DNA of 64,000 nucleotides from Scatacola_A faecigallinarum (lineage in GTDB: Bacteria; Pseudomonadota; Alphaproteobacteria; RF32; CAG-239), in NCBI GenBank assembly GCA_018713605.1, contig DVOM01000018.1:15862-79861 (forward strand), read 5' to 3'. A program made the position numbers and the translations under genes. The stretch's first letter is position 1; every line of letters begins with the position of its first letter. The notes beneath the pieces were generated by a model. It was not told the origin of the DNA and searched no databases. It was given only the letters and a program-made list of their open reading frames with translations. Positions 1-8,462 of this stretch are shown here, piece by piece.

Positions 1-717
1 TTCTTTGTCATCATAAAGACTGTCGTCAATGAAGAACGAGATGTTGGCCGCGTCGGCAACTTTATAGATGTTGCGGGCATTTTCGTTGATTATCGGCTGC
101 TTTTTTATTTTGCGGAAGGCGGTTTCCGGTTTGACGAAAGCATAGAGCAGGCTGCCGAAACCTGCCGAGTTCATGATTGCTTCGTCCAGTTCCGTTTCCG
201 AGGAACAGCTGTCGATGGAAATAATTTTCAGGCCGTGTTCCTTTATATGCGGACTCAGTTTGCGGCTGCCGCAGAAACGATTGTTGACGGCAATACCGCT
301 GAGATGCCGTCCGTAGTTTTCGGCAGAGGCGGAATAAGCCAAATCCGGTTCGGTTTGTTTCAGATGCGCCAGAAAGATCGGGTCGTCGGCATTAATGCCT
401 TTGCGTCGCGCTTCGTTGTAACCGTCAAGATGGTATTCCCACAGGCTTTTGTGCAGAAGCTCTTCTCCTTCGTGGGCGATGATTTCAAAGTCCTTGTTTT
501 CGGCTTTGGCAAACTCGGCCAGAGCCACAACGTTATCACGCATGGCTTTGCGATAGTTGACGATAGTTTTCGGCGCGACCTTGATGTCCAAAATCTGCTC
601 TTCGTAGGTATAGGGGTTGGCTGACGTAAAACCGTACAAACCGGCATACGCACTTGCCGAGAAGGCAAGTGCGGTAATAAAGCCGGTTAACGTTATGTAC
701 GGTCTATGTAATGACAT
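1..717 (-). CDS. Secreted TM1410/GH114-like putative glycoside hydrolase, 3' end outside window
   Basis: The frame is open from an ATG at 717 through the window edge (239 codons visible). It starts with a signal peptide ending at about residue 25 (SASAYA). The body, with MRDNVVALAEFAKAENKDFE followed by IAHEGEELL, resembles the TM1410/MJ1477 TIM-barrel family related to GH114 polygalactosaminidases, where the equivalent stretch reads like IPQNGEELL. The start lies inside the last codons of the phosphoglucomutase gene (14-base overlap), so the two are probably translationally coupled. The family call rests on short motif resemblance; the substrate is unknown and the catalytic part may lie beyond the window. 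Confidence 0.55.
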   Translation of the reverse strand, partial: MSLHRPYITLTGFITALAFSASAYAGLYGFTSANPYTYEEQILDIKVAPKTIVNYRKAMRDNVVALAEFAKAENKDFEIIAHEGEELLHKSLWEYHLDGYNEARRKGINADDPIFLAHLKQTEPDLAYSASAENYGRHLSGIAVNNRFCGSRKLSPHIKEHGLKIISIDSCSSETELDEAIMNSAGFGSLLYAFVKPETAFRKIKKQPIINENARNIYKVADAANISFFIDDSLYDDKE

Positions 718-2323
718 CGGGTTGCTGTTTTCCTGTACGGGGTTCGATTTCGGCAATGTCCGCGGCAATTTTGGCAATGTCTTTCAGCATTGTCAACGGT
801 TCTTCGCGGAGCTTGTCTTTTTCGAACTTTTCCATGTAAACGCGGAGCGTGGCGCCGCTGGTGCCGGTTCCCGAGAGACGGTAAACGATGCGCGAACCGT
901 CGGCGAATTTGACGACCAGACCGTTTTTGGTCGAAGAACCGTCAACCGGGTCGTTGTAAACAAACGGGGCGGCTTCGCTGACTTCAAAGCTGCCGAACTT
1001 TTTGCCGTTCAGTTCCGGGAGCCTGTTTTCCAAATCGGCCATCAGTTTGTCGGCAACGTCTTTGTCTATGCCTTCAAAGTCGAAACGGATATAATAGCTG
1101 CGGCCGTATTTTTTCCAATGGTCGACGGTAATTTCCTCAACCGATTTGCCTGTAGCGGCAATAATGCTCAGCCAGAACAGAATGGCCCAAATGCCGTCTT
1201 TTTCGCGGATATGGCTGGAACCGGTACCAAAGCTTTCTTCGCCGCAGAAGGTAATGCGGTTGGAATCCATCAGGTTGACAAAGTATTTCCAGCCGGTCGG
1301 AACCTCGTAGCAGTCCATGCCCAGCGCTTTGGCCGTGCGGCAGACGGCCGTAGACGTCGCGGCAGATTTGGCCACGCCGTAAATGCCGTTTCTGTAAGCC
1401 GGAATCAGTTTGTAGTTATCGGTAATAATCGACAGGCTGTCGGAAGGCGAGACGAAAAATTTTCTGCCCAGAATCATGTTGCGGTCGCCGTCGCCGTCAT
1501 TGGCCGAACCGAAGTCGGGTGCGCCGTCGCCGTACATGATACCGATGAGTTCCTTGGCATAAACCATGTTCGGATCCGGGTGCAGGCCGCCGAAATCCGG
1601 TTTGGGAACCGCATTGATGACCGATCCCGGCGCGGCGCCGAGGATTTCTTCAAAAATGCGCTTTCCATAAGGGCCGGTAACGGCGTTCATGGCGTCGAAC
1701 TTCATGGTAAAGCCGGATTTGAAAAGCTTTTTCAGCGCTTCGAAGTCGAAAATCCCTTCGAGCATTTCGACATAGTCCTTAATCGGATCGATGACTTCAA
1801 TCGTCATGTTCTCCAGTTTCTGAACGCCGATTTTGCCAAGGTCGACGTCGGGCGCTTCGAGAATCTTGTATTCGTTGATGGTTTGAGAGTTTCTGTAGAT
1901 GGCATCGGTAATCGATGTCGGAACCTGACCGCCGGTTTCGTCGGAATACTTCACGCCGAAATCGTTGTCGATGCCGCCCGGGTTGTGGGAAGCGGAGAAG
2001 ATAAAGGCGCCGTTGGTTTTGTTCTTGAGCAGAACGTTGGAACCGGCCGGCGTTGACATGAAACCGTTCTGGCCGATGATGAGTTTGGCTACGCCGTTGG
2101 CCGCGGCCATTTTGATAAATTTCTGAATGGCAACGTCGTTGTAATAACGGCCGTCGCCGCCTACTACATAGGTTTTGCCTTCTACGCCGCCGATGGTATT
2201 GAAAACGGTTTGAATGAAGTTTTCAAAATAGTTGGGCTGCATCATGACCTTGGTTTTTTTGCGCAGGCCGCCGGTACCCATTTTCTGGTCGGTGTAGGGG
2301 GTAGTAGCAACTGTTTTTATCAT
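704..2323 (-). CDS. pgm: Phosphoglucomutase (alpha-D-phosphohexomutase superfamily)
   Basis: Interconverts glucose-1-phosphate and glucose-6-phosphate, linking central metabolism to nucleotide-sugar and glycan synthesis. All four family signatures are present: the phosphoserine loop FSASHNPGG with catalytic Ser112, the Mg-binding loop DGDGDR at 276-281, the sugar-binding loop GEESFGTGSSH from 361, and a C-terminal phosphate-binding loop RLSGTGTSGATLR. At 539 residues it matches the eukaryote-like PGM1 branch. The ATG is preceded by a GGAGAG-type ribosome-binding site. Its 3' end overlaps the downstream secreted glycosidase-like gene. Confidence 0.93.
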   Translation of the reverse strand: MIKTVATTPYTDQKMGTGGLRKKTKVMMQPNYFENFIQTVFNTIGGVEGKTYVVGGDGRYYNDVAIQKFIKMAAANGVAKLIIGQNGFMSTPAGSNVLLKNKTNGAFIFSASHNPGGIDNDFGVKYSDETGGQVPTSITDAIYRNSQTINEYKILEAPDVDLGKIGVQKLENMTIEVIDPIKDYVEMLEGIFDFEALKKLFKSGFTMKFDAMNAVTGPYGKRIFEEILGAAPGSVINAVPKPDFGGLHPDPNMVYAKELIGIMYGDGAPDFGSANDGDGDRNMILGRKFFVSPSDSLSIITDNYKLIPAYRNGIYGVAKSAATSTAVCRTAKALGMDCYEVPTGWKYFVNLMDSNRITFCGEESFGTGSSHIREKDGIWAILFWLSIIAATGKSVEEITVDHWKKYGRSYYIRFDFEGIDKDVADKLMADLENRLPELNGKKFGSFEVSEAAPFVYNDPVDGSSTKNGLVVKFADGSRIVYRLSGTGTSGATLRVYMEKFEKDKLREEPLTMLKDIAKIAADIAEIEPRTGKQQPDVIT

Positions 2324-2413
2324 ACTCTCTCCTTTTAATACGTTTAATAATTTTATGTCAGGAGTTTATCACTATAAGGATTAAACTCAAGTCTAAACAT
2401 AGTTATCAAATGT

Positions 2414-2938
2414 TTATTTTCGAGAGAGCGCGGCGCGGAGTTCGTCGATGAGTTCGGGCAGGTAGGGAAGGTCGGGGGTTTGGGTCGAAAAGTCGGACAA
2501 CAGTTTCAGACGTTCGGCAATTTGCGGGCTGTCGTCATCGATGCCCGCGGGCAGGCCGAGCAGGCGAAGGGCTTCGCCGCGGGTATAGGGGCGGTTGAGG
2601 CGCCGGTCGTTTTCCTGCTGCCGGTTCAGCCGGCGGCGCAGGTCGTTAACGATAAAAGGCGAAACCGGCGTGACAAGATTTTTGCGCAGTGCTTTGTAAT
2701 ATGCCAGAAAAAACAAAATGGCGGCGATTGCGGCCAGGGGCCAGATTTTGTGATGAGAATGGAACACGAGGGCGGCAAAGCCGAAGTAAAAGGCAAATCC
2801 CCAGAGCAGATTACTGTCGGCTTGCGACGGAATAAAAAAGTTGCGCTGCCGGACGCTTCCGGCGGCAAAACGGTTGAGAAAGCGCCCGAGGACGTAACCG
2901 CAGGCAACGACAAACATCAGCAGGCTGAGTTCTTTCAT
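2414..2938 (-). CDS. Membrane protein with degenerate C-terminal J-like domain
   Basis: A 174-residue protein with a hydrophobic N-terminus, two more membrane segments (about 44-60 and 66-82) and a basic linker. Residues about 118-172 read as a J-domain remnant: a helix with EALRLLGLPAG, then TPD at 154-156 where active J domains have HPD, then a last helix ending DELRAALSRK. The layout recalls the membrane-bound DnaJ/TIM14-type proteins of alphaproteobacteria. Loss of the HPD histidine suggests it cannot stimulate Hsp70 ATPase. It lies nine bases after mipZ, so it is probably in the same operon. Confidence 0.5.
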   Translation of the reverse strand: MKELSLLMFVVACGYVLGRFLNRFAAGSVRQRNFFIPSQADSNLLWGFAFYFGFAALVFHSHHKIWPLAAIAAILFFLAYYKALRKNLVTPVSPFIVNDLRRRLNRQQENDRRLNRPYTRGEALRLLGLPAGIDDDSPQIAERLKLLSDFSTQTPDLPYLPELIDELRAALSRK

Positions 2939-2947
2939 CTTTTGTTC

Positions 2948-3754
2948 CTATTCGGGGCAGATGAATTCGGCCAAAGCGCGAATCTCGCGTTTGGCGGCAA
3001 TGTGGGAAACGCTCATTTTGAAACGCAGGTCGGGGTGCTGCATGTCCAGAACCGTCAGCCCTTCAAGAAACAGTTCGCGGTAAATGACGCGGTCTTTGAT
3101 AATTTCGGCCAGACGGAAACCGTAAAGTTTGGACATTTTTTCAAGATAGTTGAAAACGGTTTGTTTGTTGCGGGAGTTGTATGATGACAGCTTATTGCCG
3201 ACGACGATCCAGTTCAGGTACGGTTTGCCGAGCGAGGCCAGGTATTTTTTCACTTCCCAGATGTAGTTGGCGTAATGACCGGGCTGGCCGATTTTTTCGT
3301 TTTCGAAGTCGATGTCGGCCAGAACGTTTAAGTCAATCAGACTGTCGGAAATCGGCGTAATCAGCGTGTCGGCGAAGCGGTGCGCTTCTTCAAAAAGATA
3401 GTTTTTGGTGCCGGGGGTGTCGATGATGACCGCGTCGTAATTGTCGAGCAGTTTGGAGATCTGCATGCGGATATTGGCGCGATCGGCCGGAATCAGGCCG
3501 TAATCTTCCTGCGGCGAGAATTTGTAATGAACGGGTATCGGCAGTGAGATTTTATGCCGGGCGCAGAAAGTTTCGCGGTTTTCGAGATATTTGGAGAGCG
3601 TTCCCTGACGGCCGTCCATGTCGACCGTGGCGACCGAAAAACCTTCCTGCATCAGTTTGATGGCCAGATGCATGGAAATGGTGGATTTGCCGGTGCCGCC
3701 TTTTTCGTTGCTGATAACAATAACGTGGGCTTTTTTCTGAATCGGGTCGTTCAT
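2948..3754 (-). CDS. mipZ: Division-plane positioning ATPase MipZ
   Basis: A ParA/MinD-superfamily P-loop ATPase. The deviant Walker A motif KGGTGKST lies at 18-25 in the typical MipZ context AHVIVISNEKGGTGKST. Further MipZ-like stretches are DMDGRQGTLSKYLENR and IIDTPGTKNYLFEEAHRFAD, and the C-terminal ALAEFICPE. In Caulobacter MipZ binds ParB near the pole and inhibits FtsZ, so division occurs at midcell. It begins three bases after a D,D-carboxypeptidase gene, tying wall processing to division-site control. Length (268 residues) fits the family. Confidence 0.9.
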   Translation of the reverse strand: MNDPIQKKAHVIVISNEKGGTGKSTISMHLAIKLMQEGFSVATVDMDGRQGTLSKYLENRETFCARHKISLPIPVHYKFSPQEDYGLIPADRANIRMQISKLLDNYDAVIIDTPGTKNYLFEEAHRFADTLITPISDSLIDLNVLADIDFENEKIGQPGHYANYIWEVKKYLASLGKPYLNWIVVGNKLSSYNSRNKQTVFNYLEKMSKLYGFRLAEIIKDRVIYRELFLEGLTVLDMQHPDLRFKMSVSHIAAKREIRALAEFICPE

Positions 3755-3757
3755 GGT

Positions 3758-4981
3758 TTAATACTGCTGCTGATAACGGTTATGCGCCAAAATGAGCTGT
3801 TTGTTTTCCTGTTGTGCGACCACTATACAGGATTTGTTTGATTTTTTCAAACTTTTACAGGCGGCGTCGGCTTCGTTCTTTGCAAAGCCGGTAATTTTGG
3901 AGCGGTAGATGATGGCCGCGCCTGTGGATACGGGTTCGATATCAATCGGTTTGTCAGCCAGTTTGCGCGACGCTTTCTTTTTTATCTCAAGCGCATAGTT
4001 GCGCGCTTTGGTGTAATTTGAAAAAGCGCCGACCTGAATGTCCCAGAGCTTGGCATCTGCTGCGGTTCCTTCCAGCGAAGCAAGTTTTTGTTCCGGTTCG
4101 GAGCCGATGTTTTTTTCTTCCAGTTCGGCATACATGCTGGACGTGTTGACTTTATCGTTTAGGGCCAGTTTGCTCAGCCCTTTGTTCATCATCTGGGCGA
4201 CTTTTCTGTCGCGCTCGCGGGCGGTGTTGTGGCCCATGGTTACGGCAATGACGCGGTGACCGTCGCGTTCTGCCGAAGTGATAATGTTGTAGCCGGAAGC
4301 GTTGGTAAATCCGGTTTTCAGACCGTCGGCGCCTTCAAAGTTTTTGAGAATGTGGTTATGCGTGTATATGGTTCGGCCGTCGTAGGTAAATTTTTTGGCG
4401 GAAAACCATTTGTAATACTGCGGAAAATGGTGGTACATGGCGGCGGCCAGCAAGGCCATGTCGCGCGCGGTGGTTTTCTGCTGTTTGTTGGGCAGGCCGG
4501 AGGCGTTTTTGAAAGTGGTGTTTTTCATACCGAGTTCGCGGGAAACGCGGGTCATCGATTTGGCGAAATTTTCTTCGCTGTAACCGAGGCCTTCAGCCAA
4601 AACCGTAGCGCAGTCGTTGGCAGATTTGACAATGACGGCCATGATGCAGGTTTTAACGTCAATGCTTGAACCGGCGCGGAGGCCGAGCTTGGACGGCGAA
4701 CGGTTGGCCGCATGCCGGGAAACGGGAAGTTTGTCGTCAAGTTTGATTATGCCTTTTTCCAAGGCGTCGAAAGTGATGTAAAGCGTCATGACTTTGGTCA
4801 GAGAGGCGGGATAGCGCAACGTGTCGGCCGCGGAAGAGGACAAAACCTCGCCGGACGCGGCGTCGATGGTAATTGAAGAAACGGAGGCTCCGGCTTCGGA
4901 AGCAGAATATGCGGCAAAACCGAGCATGAGCAAAGCATACCCGAAAACGCGCCGTAATTGCCTGTGAAAACTGCTTTTCAT
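3758..4981 (-). CDS. D-alanyl-D-alanine carboxypeptidase (peptidase S11) with C-terminal SPOR domain
   Basis: A DacA/PBP5-type enzyme that removes the terminal D-Ala of peptidoglycan stem peptides in the periplasm. It has an N-terminal signal segment (residues about 10-32), the nucleophile motif SLTK (Ser60, Lys63), SAN at 120-122 and KTG at 222-224, so the active site is complete. After a linker, residues about 312-392 form a SPOR domain (WDIQVGAFSNYTKARNYALE), which binds denuded glycan at division sites. The combination is common in alphaproteobacteria. It is the first gene of a compact cluster with mipZ, consistent with a septal role. Confidence 0.92.
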   Translation of the reverse strand: MKSSFHRQLRRVFGYALLMLGFAAYSASEAGASVSSITIDAASGEVLSSSAADTLRYPASLTKVMTLYITFDALEKGIIKLDDKLPVSRHAANRSPSKLGLRAGSSIDVKTCIMAVIVKSANDCATVLAEGLGYSEENFAKSMTRVSRELGMKNTTFKNASGLPNKQQKTTARDMALLAAAMYHHFPQYYKWFSAKKFTYDGRTIYTHNHILKNFEGADGLKTGFTNASGYNIITSAERDGHRVIAVTMGHNTARERDRKVAQMMNKGLSKLALNDKVNTSSMYAELEEKNIGSEPEQKLASLEGTAADAKLWDIQVGAFSNYTKARNYALEIKKKASRKLADKPIDIEPVSTGAAIIYRSKITGFAKNEADAACKSLKKSNKSCIVVAQQENKQLILAHNRYQQQY

Positions 4982-5104
4982 CTTTTTTCTTTCTCTTTTT
5001 CTGGAGTTATTTGTACTAATTTTATAAAGAAAAAGAAAATAAATTATTAATTTTTGCCGTTGATAATTAGTTTTAGAATAAATAATTTTTTTGCGCTTTT
5101 TGTC

Positions 5105-5133
5105 TTGACTTTAAGGAAGATTGTTTGTAAAAA
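5105..5133 (+). promoter_or_regulatory. Probable sigma-70-type promoter of tRNA-His
   Basis: TTGACT (5105-5110) and TAAAAA (5128-5133) are separated by 17 bases and lie about 15 bases before the tRNA. The -10 element is weak, but position and spacing fit. Confidence 0.45.
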
Positions 5134-5147
5134 CGCATAAGTCCGAT

Positions 5148-5224
5148 GGCGAACTTAGCTCAGTTGGTAGAGCCCCGGTTTGTGGTACCGGTTGTCGTGG
5201 GTTCGAGTCCCATAGTTCGCCCCA
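5148..5224 (+). tRNA. tRNA-His (anticodon GTG)
   Basis: A full cloverleaf can be drawn. The acceptor GCGAACT pairs with AGTTCGC, the extra G at 5148 pairs with C at 5221 (the G-1:C73 identity pair of tRNA-His), and CCA is encoded at 5222-5224. The anticodon stem CCGGT/ACCGG encloses TTGTGGT with anticodon GTG, and the T arm contains GTTCGAGTC. Confidence 0.95.
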
Positions 5225-5226
5225 GA

Positions 5227-5259
5227 TAAAAAAAGCACCTGTTAAAAGGTGCTTTTTTT
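5227..5259 (+). terminator. Intrinsic terminator after tRNA-His
   Basis: AGCACCT and AGGTGCT form a seven-base-pair stem around a six-base loop, flanked by an A tract before and a run of seven T after. The symmetry could also terminate the gene converging from the minus strand. Confidence 0.85.
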
Positions 5260-5295
5260 GTGCGAAGCGCGTAATGTTTGTTTAACTGCTCTTAA

Positions 5296-5976
5296 TCATG
5301 TCAACCATAGAATGAATAAAGAGAGCAGTATGGCAGAGATAATTATGCCAAGAAATGTTAAAACTGTTATCCATTCTTTCCAAAATGGAAGCACAGTAAA
5401 TGCTACGCGGATGTCACCATAGGGTTGTTCTGTGGAGCCTCTCATAGTTTGGCCTGAAGCTAAGTCGAAATAATAAGCCGTATAACTGTCCGGTTCCTTG
5501 GAGCACAAAATCATTCCACTGTAGGACGAGGCGTGCCAATAGCCATTTTCTCTCAGAACATTAGCAGTTGCATCAAATTTTGCTTTTTCTTCAGTGCCCC
5601 AATATTTTTCCAAGACATTTTTAGACGGCAGATATACTCGTCTGTTACGGAAACGCATCTTTGAGATAGTCCATATAATATCACTTTTCTTCTGATACAC
5701 GTGCTCATCGCGTAGAGAAATCATTACGCCGGACAACAGCTGAATTCCCCATACGTCGTCCTTGTAGTTCAGATCCAATCCCTTTGCAATGTCGAGTTTT
5801 GTTCCGCGGCGATATACTATGGGAAGTTCCGTTGGTATCAGATTGGTAACATTCTTGTTGGGCGTGTTAACTTTGTTTGCAACATTTTTACCCCGGTTGT
5901 TAACCCAGTCTATCAGTTCTTTGTCACTGATGTTCAGTTCCGAAAGAACTTTTTCCAGTTTTTCAAATTTTTCCAT
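5296..5976 (-). CDS. Unknown protein with C-terminal membrane anchor
   Basis: A 226-residue protein not recognised. The ATG at 5976 (MEKFEKLEKVLSELNISDKE) is preferred to an upstream TTG; neither has a clear ribosome-binding site. The N-terminus is a charged helix, the middle is soluble and rich in aromatic residues (WGTEEKAKFDATANVLRENG), and the last 25 residues are a hydrophobic anchor. The DNA is visibly more AT-rich than neighbouring genes, which with its isolated position suggests an acquired gene. The segment before the anchor, with YYFDLASGQT, faintly recalls Lcl/DUF1566-type surface domains, but not enough to assign it. Confidence 0.6.
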   Translation of the reverse strand: MEKFEKLEKVLSELNISDKELIDWVNNRGKNVANKVNTPNKNVTNLIPTELPIVYRRGTKLDIAKGLDLNYKDDVWGIQLLSGVMISLRDEHVYQKKSDIIWTISKMRFRNRRVYLPSKNVLEKYWGTEEKAKFDATANVLRENGYWHASSYSGMILCSKEPDSYTAYYFDLASGQTMRGSTEQPYGDIRVAFTVLPFWKEWITVLTFLGIIISAILLSLFILWLT

Positions 5977-6097
5977 AATAAGATATTTTAACGTAATAAA
6001 CAATTTTATAAATAAGTTCTTTATTCATAGCATTAAATTGACGAAAAGTCAATTTTTTTTGTCAATTAAGGCCGGCGATTTCATTGTCATAAGGCGG

Positions 6098-6130
6098 TTG
6101 ACAATATGAAAAAGGCATGTTATCTATAAT
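6098..6130 (+). promoter_or_regulatory. Probable promoter of the metal-export genes with repeat operator candidate
   Basis: TTGACA at 6098-6103 is followed after 17 bases by TATCTA, with TATAAT starting four bases later. Immediately downstream (6134-6150) the 8-mer GAACAATT occurs twice in tandem, a possible binding site for the ArsR-type regulator encoded beyond the ATPase. Operator function is inference. Confidence 0.5.
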
Positions 6131-6181
6131 ATATGAACAATTGAACAATTATTTAATTATTGATGGGATTGGAGGAAAGAA

Positions 6182-6400
6182 GTGAAGAAGACTTTTGTAT
6201 TGGACGATTTGGACTGCGCCAACTGCGCGGCAAAAATAGAGAACGCTGTTCGGGAAATTGAAGGCGTGATTTCGGCTTCGGTTTCCTTTATGAGCGGAAA
6301 GCTGGTCTTGGAAGCGGAAGAAGAACGTTTTGAAGAAATTCTTAATGCTGCGGAGAAACTGATTGCCAAAGTCGACAGCGACGTTACTCTGGTTCGATAG
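6182..6400 (+). CDS. Free-standing HMA heavy-metal-binding protein
   Basis: A 72-residue protein that is a single heavy-metal-associated domain: DLDCANCAAKIENAVREIEG carries the CxxC metal site (Cys13, Cys16). Translation starts at GTG 6182, seven bases after GGAGG. It lies 15 bases before a P-type ATPase that lacks its own N-terminal HMA domain, so it probably supplies metal to, or senses metal for, that pump as a separate polypeptide. Confidence 0.85.
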   Translation: MKKTFVLDDLDCANCAAKIENAVREIEGVISASVSFMSGKLVLEAEEERFEEILNAAEKLIAKVDSDVTLVR

Positions 6401-6415
6401 TCAGGAGGTTTGGGC

Positions 6416-8257
6416 ATGAAGCAGAAAAGACAGCTTTATAAAATTATCGCCGCTGCCGTTTTGTTTGCGGTGGCTTTTATGCTGCCGGTTTCCGGTTACT
6501 GGCGTCTGGCTGTCTGGTCTGCCGCATATCTCATTGTCGGGCTGCCGATTGTGCGCAAGGCATTCAGAAATATCGGCCATGGACAGGTTTTTGACGAGAA
6601 TTTTCTGATGACGGCGGCAACGGCCGGCGCTTTTGCTTTGGGAGAATATTCCGAAGGCGTGGCGGTAATGCTGTTTTATCAAATCGGCGAACTGTTTCAG
6701 TCCTATGCTGTCAACAAGTCGCGCAAGTCAATTGCGGCGTTGATGGACATTCGTCCCGACTACGCCAATATCGAAAGGGACGGCAAGGTTGTCAGGGTAA
6801 GTCCCGAGGATGTGCGTCCGGGCGAAGACATTATCGTGACTGCCGGAGAAAAAATTCCGCTGGACGGCCGGATCGTCGAGGGTTATTCGTTGATTGACAC
6901 GGCGGCGATTACCGGCGAATCGGTGCCTCGGGAAGCGGCCGTCGGCGACGAGGTTATCAGCGGCTGCATTAATTTGAACGGCCGGCTGAAAATAAAGGTT
7001 ACCCGTGATTTTGGCCAATCGACGGTGGCTAAGATTTTGGATTTGGTTGAAAATGCCAGTTCCCAAAAGGCTTCTGTTGAGAACTTTATTACCCGTTTTG
7101 CACGCTATTATACGCCGGCGGTGGTCTTTCTGGCTTTGGCTATTGCGGTTTTGCCGCCGTTGCTGGTTGATGGCGCGGCTTTCAGCGACTGGCTGTATCG
7201 GGCGCTGACTTTTCTGGTCATATCATGTCCGTGCGCGTTGGTTATTTCCGTTCCGCTGGGTTTTTTCGGCGGTATCGGCGCCGCTTCGCGCAACGGAATT
7301 CTGGTTAAGGGGAGCAATTATCTTGAGGCTTTGGCGGCAACCGAAATTGCGGTTTTTGACAAGACCGGCACCCTGACAAAAGGCTGCTTTGAGGTCAGCC
7401 GGGTGCAGGGCGAGGGCATTGACGATGACACGTTGCTGGAAACGGCTGCGTTTGCCGGCGGCAATTCAACGCATCCGGTTTCACAGTCAATCCGCAAGGC
7501 ATACGGTAAGGAAATTGACCTGAGGCGGGTGGCTGATTTTGAAGAACTGCCGGGTCGCGGTATTAAGGCCACAATCGGCGGTAAGACGGTTTTGCTCGGC
7601 AATAAAAAGCTTTTGGACGAGTATGGGATAAAATTTAATCCCGTAAACGGAGCCGGAACGGTTGTCTATATTGCGGCAGGGGGAATTTTCAGAGGCTTTA
7701 TCCTGATTGCGGACGAGATAAAGCCCGATGCGCCGGCAGCGATTGCGGCTTTGAAAAAAGCGGGTATCAGGGAGACGGTCATGTTGACCGGCGACAATGC
7801 CGCGGTTGCGGAAAATGTTGCGCAAACACTGGGTTTGGATAAGTTTTTTGCCAATTTGCTGCCGGCACAGAAGGTCGAAAAGGTTGAGGCGCTGATGAAA
7901 GACAAAAGCGATGGCGGAAAACTTATTTTTGCCGGCGACGGTATTAATGATGCGCCGGTGCTGGCTCTGGCCGATATTGGTATTGCCATGGGCGGCGTTG
8001 GTTCTGACGCGGCGGTTGAGGCGGCGGACATTGTGATTATGACTGACGAACCGTCTAAAATTGCGCAGGCGATTAAAATTTCACAACGAACTTTGCGAAT
8101 CGTGCGGCAGAATATTGTTTTTGCGTTGGGTGTCAAGTTTTGGGTTCTGTTGATGGGTGCCGAAGGACTGGCTACCATGTGGGACGCTGTTTTTGCCGAT
8201 GTCGGTGTGTCGGTTATTGCCATTATCAATTCCATGCGTGCGTTAAAGTCTGTCTAA
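6416..8257 (+). CDS. Heavy-metal translocating P1B-type ATPase (Zn/Cd/Pb exporter type)
   Basis: Exports divalent metal ions across the inner membrane using ATP. It carries the TGES phosphatase motif (166-169), the CPC metal-transport motif in ISCPCAL (271-273), the phosphorylated Asp in DKTGT (315-319), the HP dipeptide in THPVSQSI, and the hinge GDGINDAP. The CPC motif fits the ZntA/CadA branch. At 613 residues it is short because the N-terminal HMA module is encoded separately upstream. ATG 6416 is seven bases after AGGAGG and is preferred to a TTG two codons earlier. A convergent ArsR-family gene follows. Confidence 0.92.
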   Translation: MKQKRQLYKIIAAAVLFAVAFMLPVSGYWRLAVWSAAYLIVGLPIVRKAFRNIGHGQVFDENFLMTAATAGAFALGEYSEGVAVMLFYQIGELFQSYAVNKSRKSIAALMDIRPDYANIERDGKVVRVSPEDVRPGEDIIVTAGEKIPLDGRIVEGYSLIDTAAITGESVPREAAVGDEVISGCINLNGRLKIKVTRDFGQSTVAKILDLVENASSQKASVENFITRFARYYTPAVVFLALAIAVLPPLLVDGAAFSDWLYRALTFLVISCPCALVISVPLGFFGGIGAASRNGILVKGSNYLEALAATEIAVFDKTGTLTKGCFEVSRVQGEGIDDDTLLETAAFAGGNSTHPVSQSIRKAYGKEIDLRRVADFEELPGRGIKATIGGKTVLLGNKKLLDEYGIKFNPVNGAGTVVYIAAGGIFRGFILIADEIKPDAPAAIAALKKAGIRETVMLTGDNAAVAENVAQTLGLDKFFANLLPAQKVEKVEALMKDKSDGGKLIFAGDGINDAPVLALADIGIAMGGVGSDAAVEAADIVIMTDEPSKIAQAIKISQRTLRIVRQNIVFALGVKFWVLLMGAEGLATMWDAVFADVGVSVIAIINSMRALKSV

Positions 8258-8426
8258 CGGTTTTCTAAAGCGATTCGGTGCAGTCTCGAAAAATTCATGT
8301 ACCTTGTTGTACACTGGAATTTTTCTCGCTTTCCGAATCACTTTATAAATTCCGCTATCCGGACTTTAAGAGGGAAGAAAACGGTTTTCTAAAGCAATTT
8401 GGTGCAGTCTCGCAAAATTTACATGT
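8257..8426 (+). repeat. Duplicated intergenic element with long imperfect hairpin
   Basis: A 44-46 base sequence beginning ACGGTTTTCTAAAGC occurs at 8257-8300 and again, about 85% identical, at 8381-8426. The first copy continues into an imperfect hairpin: AAAGCGATTCGG (8267-8278) pairs with CCGAATCACTTT (8333-8344), the AT-rich arm at 8286-8296 with 8317-8328, and GTAC with GTAC around a six-base loop. The second copy has lost most of the right arm. No coding frame or T run explains it. Confidence 0.7.
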
Positions 8427-8462
8427 CGCAAGGCATACTGTATCAGCGGTTTTTCTTAAATT

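Noticed and set aside
617..2056. 479-codon plus-strand open frame opposite phosphoglucomutase
   Set aside because: Antisense to all four phosphohexomutase signatures; no domain or start signal of its own.
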